A DNA stretch of 64,000 nucleotides from Stutzerimonas stutzeri KOS6 (GTDB lineage Bacteria > Pseudomonadota > Gammaproteobacteria > Pseudomonadales > Pseudomonadaceae). Shown piece by piece: positions 33,340 through 42,405 of the stretch. Made by a program: the position numbers and the translations under genes. Position 1 is the first letter of the stretch. Every line of letters starts with the position of its first letter. The stretch spans positions 66,220-130,219 of the forward strand of contig NZ_KK020677.1 in the NCBI RefSeq assembly GCF_000307775.2, read 5' to 3'. The notes beneath the pieces were generated by a model. That model did no database searches, had not been told where the DNA came from, and was given only the letters and a program-made list of their open reading frames with translations.

Positions 33340-33990
33340 ATGTTGAAACTCTATGGCTACTGGCGCTCCAGTGCCGCCTACCGGGTGCGCATCGCGCTGA
33401 ACCTCAAGGGCCTGGCCTATCGCCAGGTGCCGGTGCATCTGGTCGAGGATGGCGGCCAGCAGCATGCGGCCGATTACCGCGCCCTCAACCCGCAGCAATT
33501 GGTGCCGTTGCTGGTCGATGAAGTCAACGGCGGGGCGCGCATCGGCCAGTCGCTGGCGATCCTGGAGTACCTCGAAGAGGTGTTTCCGGTGCCGGCGCTG
33601 CTGCCGGCCGATCCGGTCGAGCGCGCCCAGATGCGCTCGCTGGCCATGCACATCGCCTGCGAGATCCATCCGCTGAACAACCTGCGCGTGCTGCAGTACC
33701 TCTCCGCCGAACTGGGCGTCGCCGACGAGGCGAAGCGTGCCTGGTACCGGCATTGGGTCGCTCAGGGGCTGGCGGCGGTGGAGCAGGGGCTGGAAAGCTT
33801 CGGTGGCAGGCTTTCGCTGACCACCCGGCCAGGCTATCTGGAGGCGTGCCTGATTCCGCAGGTATACAATGCGCGCCGTTTTGCCTGTGACCTCGCGGCG
33901 TATCCACGCATTCTCGAGATGGTTGCGCGCTGCGAGACGCTTCCGGCCTTCCAGCAGGCCGCGCCGGAGGTGCAGCCCGACGCCCGATGA
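33340..33990 (+). CDS. maiA: Maleylacetoacetate isomerase
   Basis: 216 residues. Glutathione-dependent cis-trans isomerisation of maleylacetoacetate to fumarylacetoacetate. Zeta-class GST features: N-terminal SSAAYRVRIALNLKGLAY (the Ser-Ser-Cys/Ala active-site region near residue 9), NPQQLVPLLVDE, QSLAILEYLEE and IACEIHPLNNLRVL near residue 107, a maleylacetoacetate isomerase hallmark. Completes the tyrosine route with the three genes upstream. Confidence 0.94.
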   Translation: MLKLYGYWRSSAAYRVRIALNLKGLAYRQVPVHLVEDGGQQHAADYRALNPQQLVPLLVDEVNGGARIGQSLAILEYLEEVFPVPALLPADPVERAQMRSLAMHIACEIHPLNNLRVLQYLSAELGVADEAKRAWYRHWVAQGLAAVEQGLESFGGRLSLTTRPGYLEACLIPQVYNARRFACDLAAYPRILEMVARCETLPAFQQAAPEVQPDAR

Positions 33991-34071
33991 ACGACTGAAT
34001 CCGCCTTGCACGCCGCCGCGCCCTGCGCGACGGTCCCGATCCCGTCACAGATAACAACAAACAGGTGACGT

Positions 34072-35532
34072 ATGACTCGTGAAAAACCGAAGAACCTCTG
34101 GCTGTCGCGCTGGGGCTTCGTCCTCGCGGCAACCGGCTCCGCCGTGGGCCTGGGCAATATCTGGAAATTCCCCTACATCACCGGCGAATTCGGCGGCGGT
34201 GCCTTCGTCCTGATGTACCTGCTGTGCATCCTGGCCATCGGCGTGCCGGTGATGATGTGCGAGATCGCCATCGGTCGTCGTGGCCGTGGCAGCCCGATCG
34301 ACGCCATCGGCCGGGTGGTCCGCGAGAACAACGGCAACCCGCTGTGGAAGGCGGTCGGCGGCATGGCCATGACCGCCGGCTTCCTGATCCTCTGCTTCTA
34401 TGTGGTGGTCGCCGGCTGGGCCTTCGCCTACACGCTGAAGATGCTCGACGGCTCGCTGACCGCGACCAGCGTCGAGGCGCTCGGTGGCGTGTTCGAGGCG
34501 CACAATGCCAACCCGTGGGAACTCGGCGGCTGGAGCCTGCTGGTGGCATTGCTGACGCTGTGGATCGTCGCCAAGGGCGTGCAGAAGGGCATCGAGAACG
34601 CGGTGCGCTGGATGATGCCGGGGCTGGCCGTGCTGCTGCTGATCCTCGTCGGTTACGCGGTGACCAGCGGCGGCTTCGATCAGGGCTTCGCCTTCCTGTT
34701 CAGCTTCGATACCTCGAAGATCACCGGCGAGGCGCTGCTGGCGGCACTCGGCCACGCGTTCTTCACCCTCAGCCTGGCGTCCGGCGCGATCCTGACCTAC
34801 GGCTCGTACATCCCGGACGATCAGTCCATCGCCCGTACCACCTTCATGGTCGCCATCGCCGACACCTGCGTGGCGCTGCTGGCGGGCCTGGCGATCTTCC
34901 CGATCATCTTCGCCAACGGCATGGACCCGACCGCCGGCCCCGGCCTGATCTTCATGAGCCTGCCGCTGGCCTTCCAGCAGATGCCGTTCGGCACCGCCTT
35001 CGGCGTGCTGTTCTTCGCCATGGTATCGATCGCCGCGCTGACCTCGGCGATCTCCATGATCGAGGCCACCGTCGCCTACCTCAACGAGAAGCACGGCATT
35101 TCGCGGATAAAGGCGGCCATCGGTTCCGGCGTGGTGCTGCTGGTGATCAGCCTGCTGGCGATGCTTTCGTTCAACCTGCTGTCGGGCTGGACGCCGCTGG
35201 GCAAGAACTTCTTCGACTGGCTGGATTACCTGACCTCGCGCTGGATGATGCCGCTGGGCGGGATCTTCACCGTGCTGCTGGCCGGCTACGCGCTGCGCAG
35301 CGAGATCATGCGCGACGAGCTGAACCTGCCGCCGCTGGGCTACGCGCTGTGGCTGTTCATGGTTCGCTACGTCTGCCCGGTGCTGATCCTCATGGTGTTC
35401 CTGCATGCCCTTGGCTGGCTGGGCTTCGACCCGCTGCAGCGCTGGTACTGGATCGGCGGAGCGATCGGTGCGCTCAGCGTGCTCGGCGAACTGCTGCGGC
35501 CGCGCGTCATGCCCGCGCTGGCCGGGCGCTGA
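34072..35532 (+). CDS. Sodium-dependent transporter, NSS (SNF) family
   Basis: 486 residues, about 11-12 membrane spans. The NSS signature is at the N-terminus: WGFVLAATGSAVGLGNIWKFPYITGEFGGGAFVLMY, with unwound TM1 residues for Na and substrate. FTLSLASGAILTYGSY matches TM6-like sequence and MIEATVAYLNEKHG follows TM8. Bacterial members import hydrophobic or aromatic amino acids with Na (LeuT, TnaT, TyT1). Its position after the tyrosine genes suggests aromatic amino-acid uptake, as inference. ATG preceded by AGGTGACGT. Confidence 0.9.
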   Translation: MTREKPKNLWLSRWGFVLAATGSAVGLGNIWKFPYITGEFGGGAFVLMYLLCILAIGVPVMMCEIAIGRRGRGSPIDAIGRVVRENNGNPLWKAVGGMAMTAGFLILCFYVVVAGWAFAYTLKMLDGSLTATSVEALGGVFEAHNANPWELGGWSLLVALLTLWIVAKGVQKGIENAVRWMMPGLAVLLLILVGYAVTSGGFDQGFAFLFSFDTSKITGEALLAALGHAFFTLSLASGAILTYGSYIPDDQSIARTTFMVAIADTCVALLAGLAIFPIIFANGMDPTAGPGLIFMSLPLAFQQMPFGTAFGVLFFAMVSIAALTSAISMIEATVAYLNEKHGISRIKAAIGSGVVLLVISLLAMLSFNLLSGWTPLGKNFFDWLDYLTSRWMMPLGGIFTVLLAGYALRSEIMRDELNLPPLGYALWLFMVRYVCPVLILMVFLHALGWLGFDPLQRWYWIGGAIGALSVLGELLRPRVMPALAGR

Positions 35533-35582
35533 AGCGATTCATGACGCCAGCCTAGAGCCCGGCTGGCAGCAGCTCAAGGCAC

Positions 35583-35603
35583 CCCCGAGGCCGGACCTCG
35601 GGG
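35583..35603 (+). terminator. Hairpin after the NSS transporter
   Basis: Perfect 8-bp stem CCCCGAGG / CCTCGGGG with a 5-base loop, 50 bases after the transporter stop. It is not followed by a T-run, so it is at best a weak or factor-dependent terminator. Confidence 0.4.
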
Positions 35604-35702
35604 CGCTGCAGGCCGCGGGTCGTGGACGTGATCGAGCAGCGGAGCATTGTGTGCGCGACGGCAGTCTGAACTGTTCACGTCGCGCATCAACAAGGAGGCT
35701 CC

Positions 35703-36386
35703 ATGAAAATTCTCATCGTGCTCACGTCCCATGACCGGTTGGGTGATACCGGCCAACCGACCGGTTTCTGGCTGGAGGAGTTCGCCGCGCCGTATTACGT
35801 TTTCCTCGACGCCGGGGCGCAGGTAGTACTGGCATCGCCGCGCGGTGGCGAGCCGCCGCTCGATCCCAAGAGCGATCAGCCCGACGCCCAGACCGAGGCG
35901 ACCGAGCGCTTCAATCGCGATGGCGAAGCGCAGACGCTACTGGCCAACACTTACCGTCTGGATCAGGTTTCGGCCGCGGATTTCGACGCGGTGTTCTACC
36001 CGGGCGGCCATGGCCCGCTGTGGGACCTGGTGAACGACCCGACCTCCATCGCGCTGCTCGAGTCCTTCGTCAAGGCCGACAAGCCGGTGGCTGCGGTCTG
36101 CCATGCACCGGCGGCGCTGAGCGAGGTGCGCGGCAAGGATGGCGAGTACCTGGTCAAGGGCAAGCGCGTCACCGGATTCAGCAACGGCGAAGAAGAGGCC
36201 GTGGCGCTGACCGACGTGGTGCCGTTCCTGCTCGAGGATCGCCTGCGCGAGCGCGGCGCGCGCTACTGCAAGGGAGCGGACTGGGCGCCCTTCGTGCAGG
36301 TCGACGGCCTGCTGATCACCGGACAGAACCCGGCTTCGTCGCAGGCGGCGGCGCAGGCGCTGCTCGGCTTGCTGCGCCAGGCCTGA
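35703..36386 (+). CDS. DJ-1/PfpI-family protein (type 1 glutamine amidotransferase-like)
   Basis: 227 residues, ATG preceded by AAGGAGGCTCC. Nucleophile elbow VAAVCHAPAAL (Cys near residue 136) with FYPGGHGPLWDL near 98 supplying a Glu/His-type environment, as in Hsp31-like members. These act as glyoxalases, chaperones or amidases; the exact activity is not set by sequence. Length and FWLEEFAAPYYVFLDAGAQVVLASPRGG place it with the ~225-residue class found beside many metabolic genes. Stands alone; convergent with the EAL gene across 9 bases. Confidence 0.88.
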   Translation: MKILIVLTSHDRLGDTGQPTGFWLEEFAAPYYVFLDAGAQVVLASPRGGEPPLDPKSDQPDAQTEATERFNRDGEAQTLLANTYRLDQVSAADFDAVFYPGGHGPLWDLVNDPTSIALLESFVKADKPVAAVCHAPAALSEVRGKDGEYLVKGKRVTGFSNGEEEAVALTDVVPFLLEDRLRERGARYCKGADWAPFVQVDGLLITGQNPASSQAAAQALLGLLRQA

Positions 36387-36395
36387 ATCGCCTTT

Positions 36396-37208
36396 TCACT
36401 GCGGCCAGCCGAGCGATTCCGGCTGGGCGCAGGCTTCGAACAGTGGCCGGCTGAACAGAAAGCCCTGCATCAGATGAATGCCCAGGTCGCGCAGGGCGCT
36501 GCACTCATCCGCGGTTTCGATGCCTTCGGCGATCACCTGGATGTCCAGCTCCGCGCACATGCCCACTGCGGCGCGGACGATGGCCTGGCGCGCGCGGCTC
36601 TGGTCGATGCCGCGGATCAGGTCCATGTCCAGCTTGATGATGTCCGGCTGGAAATCGGCCAGCAGGTTGAGGCCGGCGAACCCCGCACCGAAGTCGTCGA
36701 TGGCGGTGAGAAAACCGATGCGCTGGTACTCGCGCAGCACCGTGGCGAGCCATTTGGCATCGTTGACGCGTTCCCCTTCTACCGTCTCGAAGATGATCCG
36801 ATCGACCGGGAAGTCGTGGGCGCGGGCCGCTTCCAGCGTCGAGCGGATGCACAGCTCCGGTCGGTAGATGGCGTTGGGCATGAAATTGATCGACAGCCGG
36901 CCGGGCATCGCCAGCCGCGCTGCCTGCCGGATGGCCTTCACGCGGCAAGCCTGGTCGAAGCGAAAGCGATTGTCCTCGGTTACCTGCGAAAGCACGGTGG
37001 GTGCCGGTTCGCCGGCAGGACCGCGAACCAGCGCCTCGTGGGCGAAAATCTGCCGTGCCTGCAGGTCGACGATCGGCTGGAAGGCGTAGCTGAAACCGAA
37101 TCCCAGGCGTTCGCCGCTGGCGCAACTGGGGCAGGCGCCGTGCTCGCTGGCGTCATGGCAGGCGTAGGCCCCTGGCGCAGGATTGCTGCTGGTCTTGCTT
37201 GAGTTCAT
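36396..37208 (-). CDS. EAL-domain c-di-GMP phosphodiesterase
   Basis: 270 residues from the ATG at 37208. Single EAL domain (residues ~38-265) with no GGDEF or membrane part. Catalytic residues look complete: E58-A-L in HEALVRG, N in INFMPNA, E in FETVEGERV, DD in AIDDFGAG, K in IIKLDMD, E in IAEGIET, Q in MQGFLF. Hydrolyses cyclic di-GMP. Upstream of the domain, C17, C26 and C29 (CHDASEHGACPSC) with two histidines could bind a metal or be redox-active. Convergent with the DJ-1 gene. Confidence 0.9.
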   Translation of the reverse strand: MNSSKTSSNPAPGAYACHDASEHGACPSCASGERLGFGFSYAFQPIVDLQARQIFAHEALVRGPAGEPAPTVLSQVTEDNRFRFDQACRVKAIRQAARLAMPGRLSINFMPNAIYRPELCIRSTLEAARAHDFPVDRIIFETVEGERVNDAKWLATVLREYQRIGFLTAIDDFGAGFAGLNLLADFQPDIIKLDMDLIRGIDQSRARQAIVRAAVGMCAELDIQVIAEGIETADECSALRDLGIHLMQGFLFSRPLFEACAQPESLGWPQ

Positions 37209-37400
37209 GAGACGCACTCGTCTGCGGGCGGATTGCAAGGATAACGGCCGCATGGCCCGAATCTGCAGTCCAGTGGTGTGTTCTGGCCGTGTTCGCAGAC
37301 GGCGACGCGCTGGGTGCATCGCAATCAGCCGCCGAGCGTGGCCTTGCTGCTGCTAGAATCGGCGCTTTTCATCGCGCCGAACCGGCGCTGCGAGCCTATC

Positions 37401-38726
37401 ATGACCTTCGCCACCCTGGGCCTGATCGATCCGCTGCTGCGGACCCTGGAAACCCTCGACTACCGCAAGCCGACGCCGGTCCAGGCCGAGGCCATTCCCG
37501 CCGTGCTCAAGGGCCGCGACCTGATGGCGGCGGCGCAGACCGGCACCGGCAAGACCGCCGGTTTCGCCCTGCCGCTGTTGCAGCGGCTGACCCTGGAAGG
37601 GGCCAGGGTGGCGAGCAATTCGGTGCGCGCGCTGGTGCTGGTGCCGACCCGCGAACTGGCCGAGCAAGTCCACGAAAGCTTCCGCGCCTACGGCCAGGAC
37701 CTGCCGCTGCGTACCTATGCGGTGTATGGCGGGGTCAGCATCAACCCGCAGATGATGGCGCTGCGCAAGGGCATCGACGTGCTGGTGGCCACGCCCGGCC
37801 GGCTGCTCGATCTCTACCGGCAGAACGCCGTGGGCTTCAATCAGCTGCAGGCGCTGGTGCTGGACGAGGCCGATCGCATGCTCGACCTCGGTTTCGCCGA
37901 TGAGCTGGACCAGCTGTTCTCAGCCCTGCCGAAAAAGCGCCAGACCCTGCTGTTCTCCGCGACCTTTTCCGAGCCGATCCGGCAGATGGCCCGCGAGCTG
38001 CTGCGTGATCCGCTGTCCATTGAGGTCAGCCCGCGCAATGCCGCGGCGAAGACGGTCAGGCAATGGCTGGTGCCGGTGGACAAGAAGCGCAAGAGCGAGC
38101 TGTTCCAGCATCTGCTGGCGCAGAAGCGCTGGGGCCAGGTGCTGGTGTTCGTCAAGACGCGCAAGGGCGTCGACCAACTGGTGGACGAGCTGCAGGCCGC
38201 GGGTATCGCCAGCGATGCGATCCACGGCGACAAGCCGCAGGCCTCGCGCCTGCGCGCGCTGGAACGCTTCAAGGCGGGCGAGGTGCAGGTGCTGGTGGCG
38301 ACCGACGTCGCCGCGCGCGGGCTGGATATCCACGATCTGCCGCAGGTGGTCAACTTCGACCTGCCGATCGTCGCCGAGGACTACGTGCACCGCATCGGCC
38401 GTACCGGCCGCGCCGGCGCCACGGGTGAGGCGGTTTCGCTGGTCAGTGCCGATGAGGTCGATCAGCTTGCGGCCATCGAAACCCTGATCAACCAGGTGCT
38501 GCCGCGCCACGACGAGCTGGGTTTCGTGCCGGACCATCGCGTGCCGACCACCACGCTGGGCGGGCAGATCATCAAGAAGCCGAAGAAACCGAAAAAGCCC
38601 AAGGACGGCGGCGGCAAGGGCAAGATTCATCTGGGCAACTGGTTCGACGAGAGTGAAAAGCCCAACGCCAGGCCGATTCGCAAGGTGCCGAGCCTGGGCG
38701 GCGGCAAGCCGGCGAAGAAGCGTTGA
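37401..38726 (+). CDS. DEAD-box RNA helicase, RhlE type
   Basis: 441 residues from the ATG at 37401. Q-motif YRKPTPVQAEAIP, Walker A AAQTGTGKT near residue 48, PTRELAEQV, DEAD in LVLDEADRML near 153, SAT in LFSATF, and HRIGRTGRAG near 332. ATP-dependent unwinding of RNA in ribosome assembly or decay. The C-terminal ~55 residues are basic and Pro/Gly-rich (KKPKKPKKPKDGGGKG), an RNA-binding tail typical of RhlE. Own transcription unit. Confidence 0.94.
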   Translation: MTFATLGLIDPLLRTLETLDYRKPTPVQAEAIPAVLKGRDLMAAAQTGTGKTAGFALPLLQRLTLEGARVASNSVRALVLVPTRELAEQVHESFRAYGQDLPLRTYAVYGGVSINPQMMALRKGIDVLVATPGRLLDLYRQNAVGFNQLQALVLDEADRMLDLGFADELDQLFSALPKKRQTLLFSATFSEPIRQMARELLRDPLSIEVSPRNAAAKTVRQWLVPVDKKRKSELFQHLLAQKRWGQVLVFVKTRKGVDQLVDELQAAGIASDAIHGDKPQASRLRALERFKAGEVQVLVATDVAARGLDIHDLPQVVNFDLPIVAEDYVHRIGRTGRAGATGEAVSLVSADEVDQLAAIETLINQVLPRHDELGFVPDHRVPTTTLGGQIIKKPKKPKKPKDGGGKGKIHLGNWFDESEKPNARPIRKVPSLGGGKPAKKR

Positions 38727-38843
38727 TCTGTCATCCTGGGCTGTAGCAACAGGACGAGTGCGCTACGCGCACCGGATACACTGCAGCAATCCCGTTCAGA
38801 TCACCGGGGTTCATGTTCGACGCAAGCAGATAGGGGACATTGC

Positions 38844-39464
38844 ATGTTGAAGCTCTGGGGACGAAGCAACTCGACCAACGTGAAGAAGGCACTCTGGTGC
38901 CTCGAAGAACTTGGTATTTCCTACACCCGTATCGATGCCGGTGGTGCCTTCGGCATCGTCGGCGAACCGGCCTATGTCGCGAAGAACCCGAACCGTCTGG
39001 TGCCCTGTCTGGAGGACGGCGAGCTGGTGCTCTGGGAATCCAATGCGATCGTTCGCTATCTGGCCGCGCAATACGGTGAGCCGCTGCTGTGGAACGCCGA
39101 CCCGCGCCAGCGCGCGGAGGCGGACAAGTGGATGGACTGGGTGACCTCGTCCCTGGCGGCACCGTTTCGGGTGGTGTTCTGGAACATGGTGCGGACTCCG
39201 CCCGAGAAGCGCGACATGGCAGCGGTAGCGGCCGCGCTGGCGGAGTGTGGCGATCTGCTCGCCATCGCCGACGCGGCCCTGGCCGAGCAGCCGTACCTGT
39301 CCGGCGCGAGTCTCGGCATGGGCGATATTCCGCTCGGTTGCTTCGCCTATGCCTGGTTCGAAATGCCTATCGAGCGCCCCGATCTCCCGCATCTTCACGC
39401 CTGGTACCAGCGGCTACGGCAGCGCGAGGCCTACCAGCGCGCCGTGATGACGCCACTGACCTAG
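38844..39464 (+). CDS. Glutathione S-transferase family protein
   Basis: 206 residues. Thioredoxin-like N-terminal domain (MLKLWGRSNSTNVKKALWCLEEL, with Ser/Asn near residues 8-12 as active-site candidates; NPNRLVPCL with cis-Pro; WESNAIVRYLAAQYG) and helical C-terminal domain. Substrate unknown. The related GST maiA is 5 kb upstream, but this one lacks the zeta-class hallmarks. Convergent with the LysE gene; a hairpin repeat fills the gap. Confidence 0.9.
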   Translation: MLKLWGRSNSTNVKKALWCLEELGISYTRIDAGGAFGIVGEPAYVAKNPNRLVPCLEDGELVLWESNAIVRYLAAQYGEPLLWNADPRQRAEADKWMDWVTSSLAAPFRVVFWNMVRTPPEKRDMAAVAAALAECGDLLAIADAALAEQPYLSGASLGMGDIPLGCFAYAWFEMPIERPDLPHLHAWYQRLRQREAYQRAVMTPLT

Positions 39465-39482
39465 CGGCCCGCGACTTGCCGG

Positions 39483-39512
39483 CAGGGTGGAAAACGGCAC
39501 AGCCTTTTCACC
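39483..39512. repeat. Hairpin repeat between GST and LysE genes
   Basis: CAGGGTGGAAAACGGCACAG then CCTTTTCACCGG: a GTGGAAAA / TTTTCACC stem with imperfect 3' arm. A degenerate member of the GGTGG family, at a convergent gene junction. Confidence 0.6.
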
Positions 39513-39605
39513 GGCTGACCCATTGACCGGTCCGGCTCCATTGCCTTCGGTCGAATGCCATATGCCCGTCTTTTTCAAGGCGCCGGAGCCGTAAGCGTCC
39601 GCGTT

Positions 39606-40193
39606 CTACACGCTCAGCACGGCCGAGACGACCAGTAGCAGCGCCATGGCGTAATTGAACCAGCGCATCCGCGCAGCCGAGTGCAGCAGCTTCGCCGCGC
39701 CAGCGCCGAGCAGCGCCCAGACCGCCAGGCAGGGCAGGGCGATCAGGAAGAACAGCAGGGCATGGACCGCGTAGCGATCCACGTCGGCGTCGGCGCCGCT
39801 GAATACGCTGATCACTGCCAATGCCATCAACCATGTCTTCGGATTGACCAGTTGCAGCCCGGCGGCGCCGAGCGCGCCAAGCTGGCGCGTTGCCGCGCTG
39901 GCCTCGAGCGGTTCGGTCGGGCTGTTGGCGATCTGCCAGGCCAGGTAAAGCAGCCAGGCCACGCCGAGCCAGGACATTACCTGCTGCAGCTGCGGGTGCC
40001 CCAATAGCCATGCGCCGAAACCCAGTCCCGCCAGCAGCACCATAAGCGCCGCGGTCGCGCAGGCACCGAGGATGATGGGCACGGCAGCTGCAACACCGAA
40101 GCGCGAGCTGTTGCTCAGCACCAGAATGTTGGTTGGCCCCGGCGTAATGGATGCGACGAAGGCGAACAGCATGAAGGGCAGCAGCTGGCTCAT
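39606..40193 (-). CDS. LysE-family amino-acid exporter
   Basis: 195 residues, six hydrophobic segments. LysE/RhtB signature near the N-terminus: FVASITPGPTNILVLSNSSRFG, followed by ILGACATAALMVLLAGLGFGAWL. Exports an amino acid or derivative; the substrate is not predictable. The AraC-type gene upstream on the same strand, 115 bases away, could regulate it, a common pairing for LysE genes. Confidence 0.9.
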   Translation of the reverse strand: MSQLLPFMLFAFVASITPGPTNILVLSNSSRFGVAAAVPIILGACATAALMVLLAGLGFGAWLLGHPQLQQVMSWLGVAWLLYLAWQIANSPTEPLEASAATRQLGALGAAGLQLVNPKTWLMALAVISVFSGADADVDRYAVHALLFFLIALPCLAVWALLGAGAAKLLHSAARMRWFNYAMALLLVVSAVLSV

Positions 40194-40308
40194 GACGGTC
40201 GCCTCGTCGTGGCGGTCGGGCCATGGGCGAATGTGGGTGTGGTGGCGATACAGAACATGACAGGGGCTCCGGTCGGTTGCGGATGACCGAATGTTCGCTT
40301 CCCCCGGC

Positions 40309-41148
40309 TCAGCCGTCTGGAAGATTCGAGCAGCGCCTGCGGTAATGCGCCGGCGTCAGGCCGTAGGCGCGCCGGAACCAGCGGCCCATATGGCTCTGGT
40401 CGGCGAAGCCGAGACCTGTCGCGACCAGCGCCGGCGACTGTCCGGCCGCAAGCAGTTGGCGGGCCTTGGCCAGGCGCAGCTGGACCAGATAGGCGTGCGG
40501 CGCGAGCCCGAAGGCGGCCTTGAACGCCCGCGACAGGCGAAAGCGATCGACATCGGTGGCCCGCGCCAGATCGTCCAGGCCGATGTCCTGATCCAGGTGC
40601 GCATGCAGATAGTCGCGCGCCCGCCGTGCCACGGCGGGCAGGCGCGGGTCGGCCGCAAGGTGCGGTCGCCATGCCAGGTGCCGCGCCAGTTTGCCGAGCA
40701 GCGTGTCCAGTGCGGCCTGGCGAACGATACGCAGATCCCGGCTTTGCAGGGCCTGGAAGGCATCGGCGATCACCGTCACCAGTGCGGGCTCGCTTTCCAG
40801 TGTTTTGGCGAATGCCGGCTGGCACTGGTTGGGCGCATCCTCGAACAGCGCGCGCAGTTCGCGCTCGACCCAGTGCGGGTCGAGGTACAACATCGAGTAG
40901 GTGAAGCCGCCGGGTGTCGGCGCGTGGCCATCATGAAGCTCGCCGGGTTCGAGCAGAAAGACCTGGCCGGGCGTGCTGCTGTGCAGTGCCCGGCGGCAAT
41001 GGAACTGCTGAACGCCCTGTTCGGTGAAGCCGATCAGGTAGCTTTCATGAAAATGCGGGTCGTAGGCATGGCCTTCGAAATGCGCACGGATCGTCTCGAT
41101 GCCGGTTTCGGCATCCTTGTTCAGATCGATCCAGTCATTGGTCCCCAT
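40309..41148 (-). CDS. AraC-family transcriptional regulator
   Basis: 279 residues from the ATG at 41148. N-terminal AraC-type cupin sensor domain (HFHESYLIGFTEQGVQQFHCRR, FLLEPGELHDGHAP) and C-terminal double helix-turn-helix (IGLDDLARATDVDRFRLSRAFKAAFGLAPHAYLVQLRLAKAR, then FADQSHMGRWFRRAYGLTPAHYR). Sits between a LysE exporter (same strand, downstream) and a divergent alcohol dehydrogenase. Either could be its target; the exporter is the more usual partner. Confidence 0.92.
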   Translation of the reverse strand: MGTNDWIDLNKDAETGIETIRAHFEGHAYDPHFHESYLIGFTEQGVQQFHCRRALHSSTPGQVFLLEPGELHDGHAPTPGGFTYSMLYLDPHWVERELRALFEDAPNQCQPAFAKTLESEPALVTVIADAFQALQSRDLRIVRQAALDTLLGKLARHLAWRPHLAADPRLPAVARRARDYLHAHLDQDIGLDDLARATDVDRFRLSRAFKAAFGLAPHAYLVQLRLAKARQLLAAGQSPALVATGLGFADQSHMGRWFRRAYGLTPAHYRRRCSNLPDG

Positions 41149-41358
41149 GGCGGCTCCATGAGCGGCGTGGTGCGGCGTCGGCGCAGTATCGCCCACTCTG
41201 TGCAGGACGTCTGGAACATTCGTGCAGCGTCGGGCTGCTCCGACGGCTACCGTTCTTCGACCGGCGGTCACGAACTGCCGGCTGTCATTGATCTGGGTCT
41301 AGGCTTGCAGCGGGCCGCGTGATGCAGACTCGAAACTCCCGACTGAAGGAGCAAGCCC

Positions 41359-42381
41359 ATGACCCAGACCATGAAAGCGGCAGTGGTACACGCCTTTGGC
41401 GAGCCGCTGCGCCTCGAGGAAGTCAAGGTGCCGATGCCCGGCCCCGGACAGATCCTGGTGAAGATCGCCGCTTGCGGCGTATGTCACACCGACCTGCACG
41501 CGGCCGAAGGCGATTGGCCGGTGAAGCCCGCGCTGCCGTTCATTCCCGGTCACGAAGGGGTGGGCCATGTGGCCGCGGTGGGCGCCGGCGTCACGCGCGT
41601 GAAGGAGGGTGATCGTGTCGGAGTGCCCTGGCTGTATAGCGCCTGCGGCTGCTGCGAGCATTGCCTGACCGGCTGGGAAACCCTCTGCGAGGGGCAGCAG
41701 AACACCGGCTACTCGGTGAACGGCAGTTACGCCGAGTACGTACTGGCGGACCCGAACTACGTCGGTATCCTGCCGAGCAATGTCGAGTTCGATGAGATCG
41801 CGCCGATCCTCTGTGCCGGCGTCACCGTCTACAAGGGGCTGAAGGTCACCGAAGCACGCCCCGGCCAGTGGGTGGTGATTTCCGGCATCGGCGGTCTTGG
41901 CCATGTCGCGGTGCAGTACGCCAAGGCCATGGGCCTGCACGTGGTTGCGGTGGATGTCGACGACGCCAAGCTGGAACTGGCTAGGCGGCTGGGCGCCAGC
42001 CTGACCATCAATGCCCGCACGGAAAATCCGGTGGAGGTGGTGCAGCGCGACATCGGCGGCGCCCACGGAGTGCTGGTCACCGCGGTATCGAACAGCGCCT
42101 TCGGGCAGGCCATCGGCATGGCCCGGCGAGGCGGAACCGTGGCGCTGGTCGGCCTGCCGCCGGGCGATTTTCCGACGCCGATCTTCGATGTGGTGCTCAA
42201 GGCGATCAGCATCACCGGGTCCATCGTCGGTACCCGTGCCGACCTGCAGGAGGCGCTGGATTTCGCCAGTGAGGGGCTGGTCAAGGCGACGATCCACAGC
42301 GACAGCCTGGACAACGTCAACCAGATATTTGGCGACATGCGTGCCGGCCGTATCGAAGGCCGGGTGGTGATGAAGATGTAG
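41359..42381 (+). CDS. adhP: Zinc-dependent alcohol dehydrogenase, AdhP type
   Basis: 340 residues. NAD-dependent oxidation of primary alcohols. Catalytic zinc ligands in [12 protein letters not shown] (Cys38) and IPGHEGVG (His61 region); structural zinc in [17 protein letters not shown]; Rossmann motif [17 protein letters not shown] near 176. [17 protein letters not shown] start and length match AdhP/ethanol-preferring dehydrogenases. Divergent from the AraC gene across 210 bases; convergent with the flavoprotein gene. Confidence 0.94.
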   Translation: MTQTMKAAVVHAFGEPLRLEEVKVPMPGPGQILVKIAACGVCHTDLHAAEGDWPVKPALPFIPGHEGVGHVAAVGAGVTRVKEGDRVGVPWLYSACGCCEHCLTGWETLCEGQQNTGYSVNGSYAEYVLADPNYVGILPSNVEFDEIAPILCAGVTVYKGLKVTEARPGQWVVISGIGGLGHVAVQYAKAMGLHVVAVDVDDAKLELARRLGASLTINARTENPVEVVQRDIGGAHGVLVTAVSNSAFGQAIGMARRGGTVALVGLPPGDFPTPIFDVVLKAISITGSIVGTRADLQEALDFASEGLVKATIHSDSLDNVNQIFGDMRAGRIEGRVVMKM

Positions 42382-42405
42382 AGAGACCGCGTGGCCGGGG
42401 CTTGC

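Noticed and set aside
34224..35555. 443-residue plus-strand frame within the NSS transporter
   Set aside because: A +2 frame shadow, Arg/Asp-rich; the transporter frame has the NSS signature.
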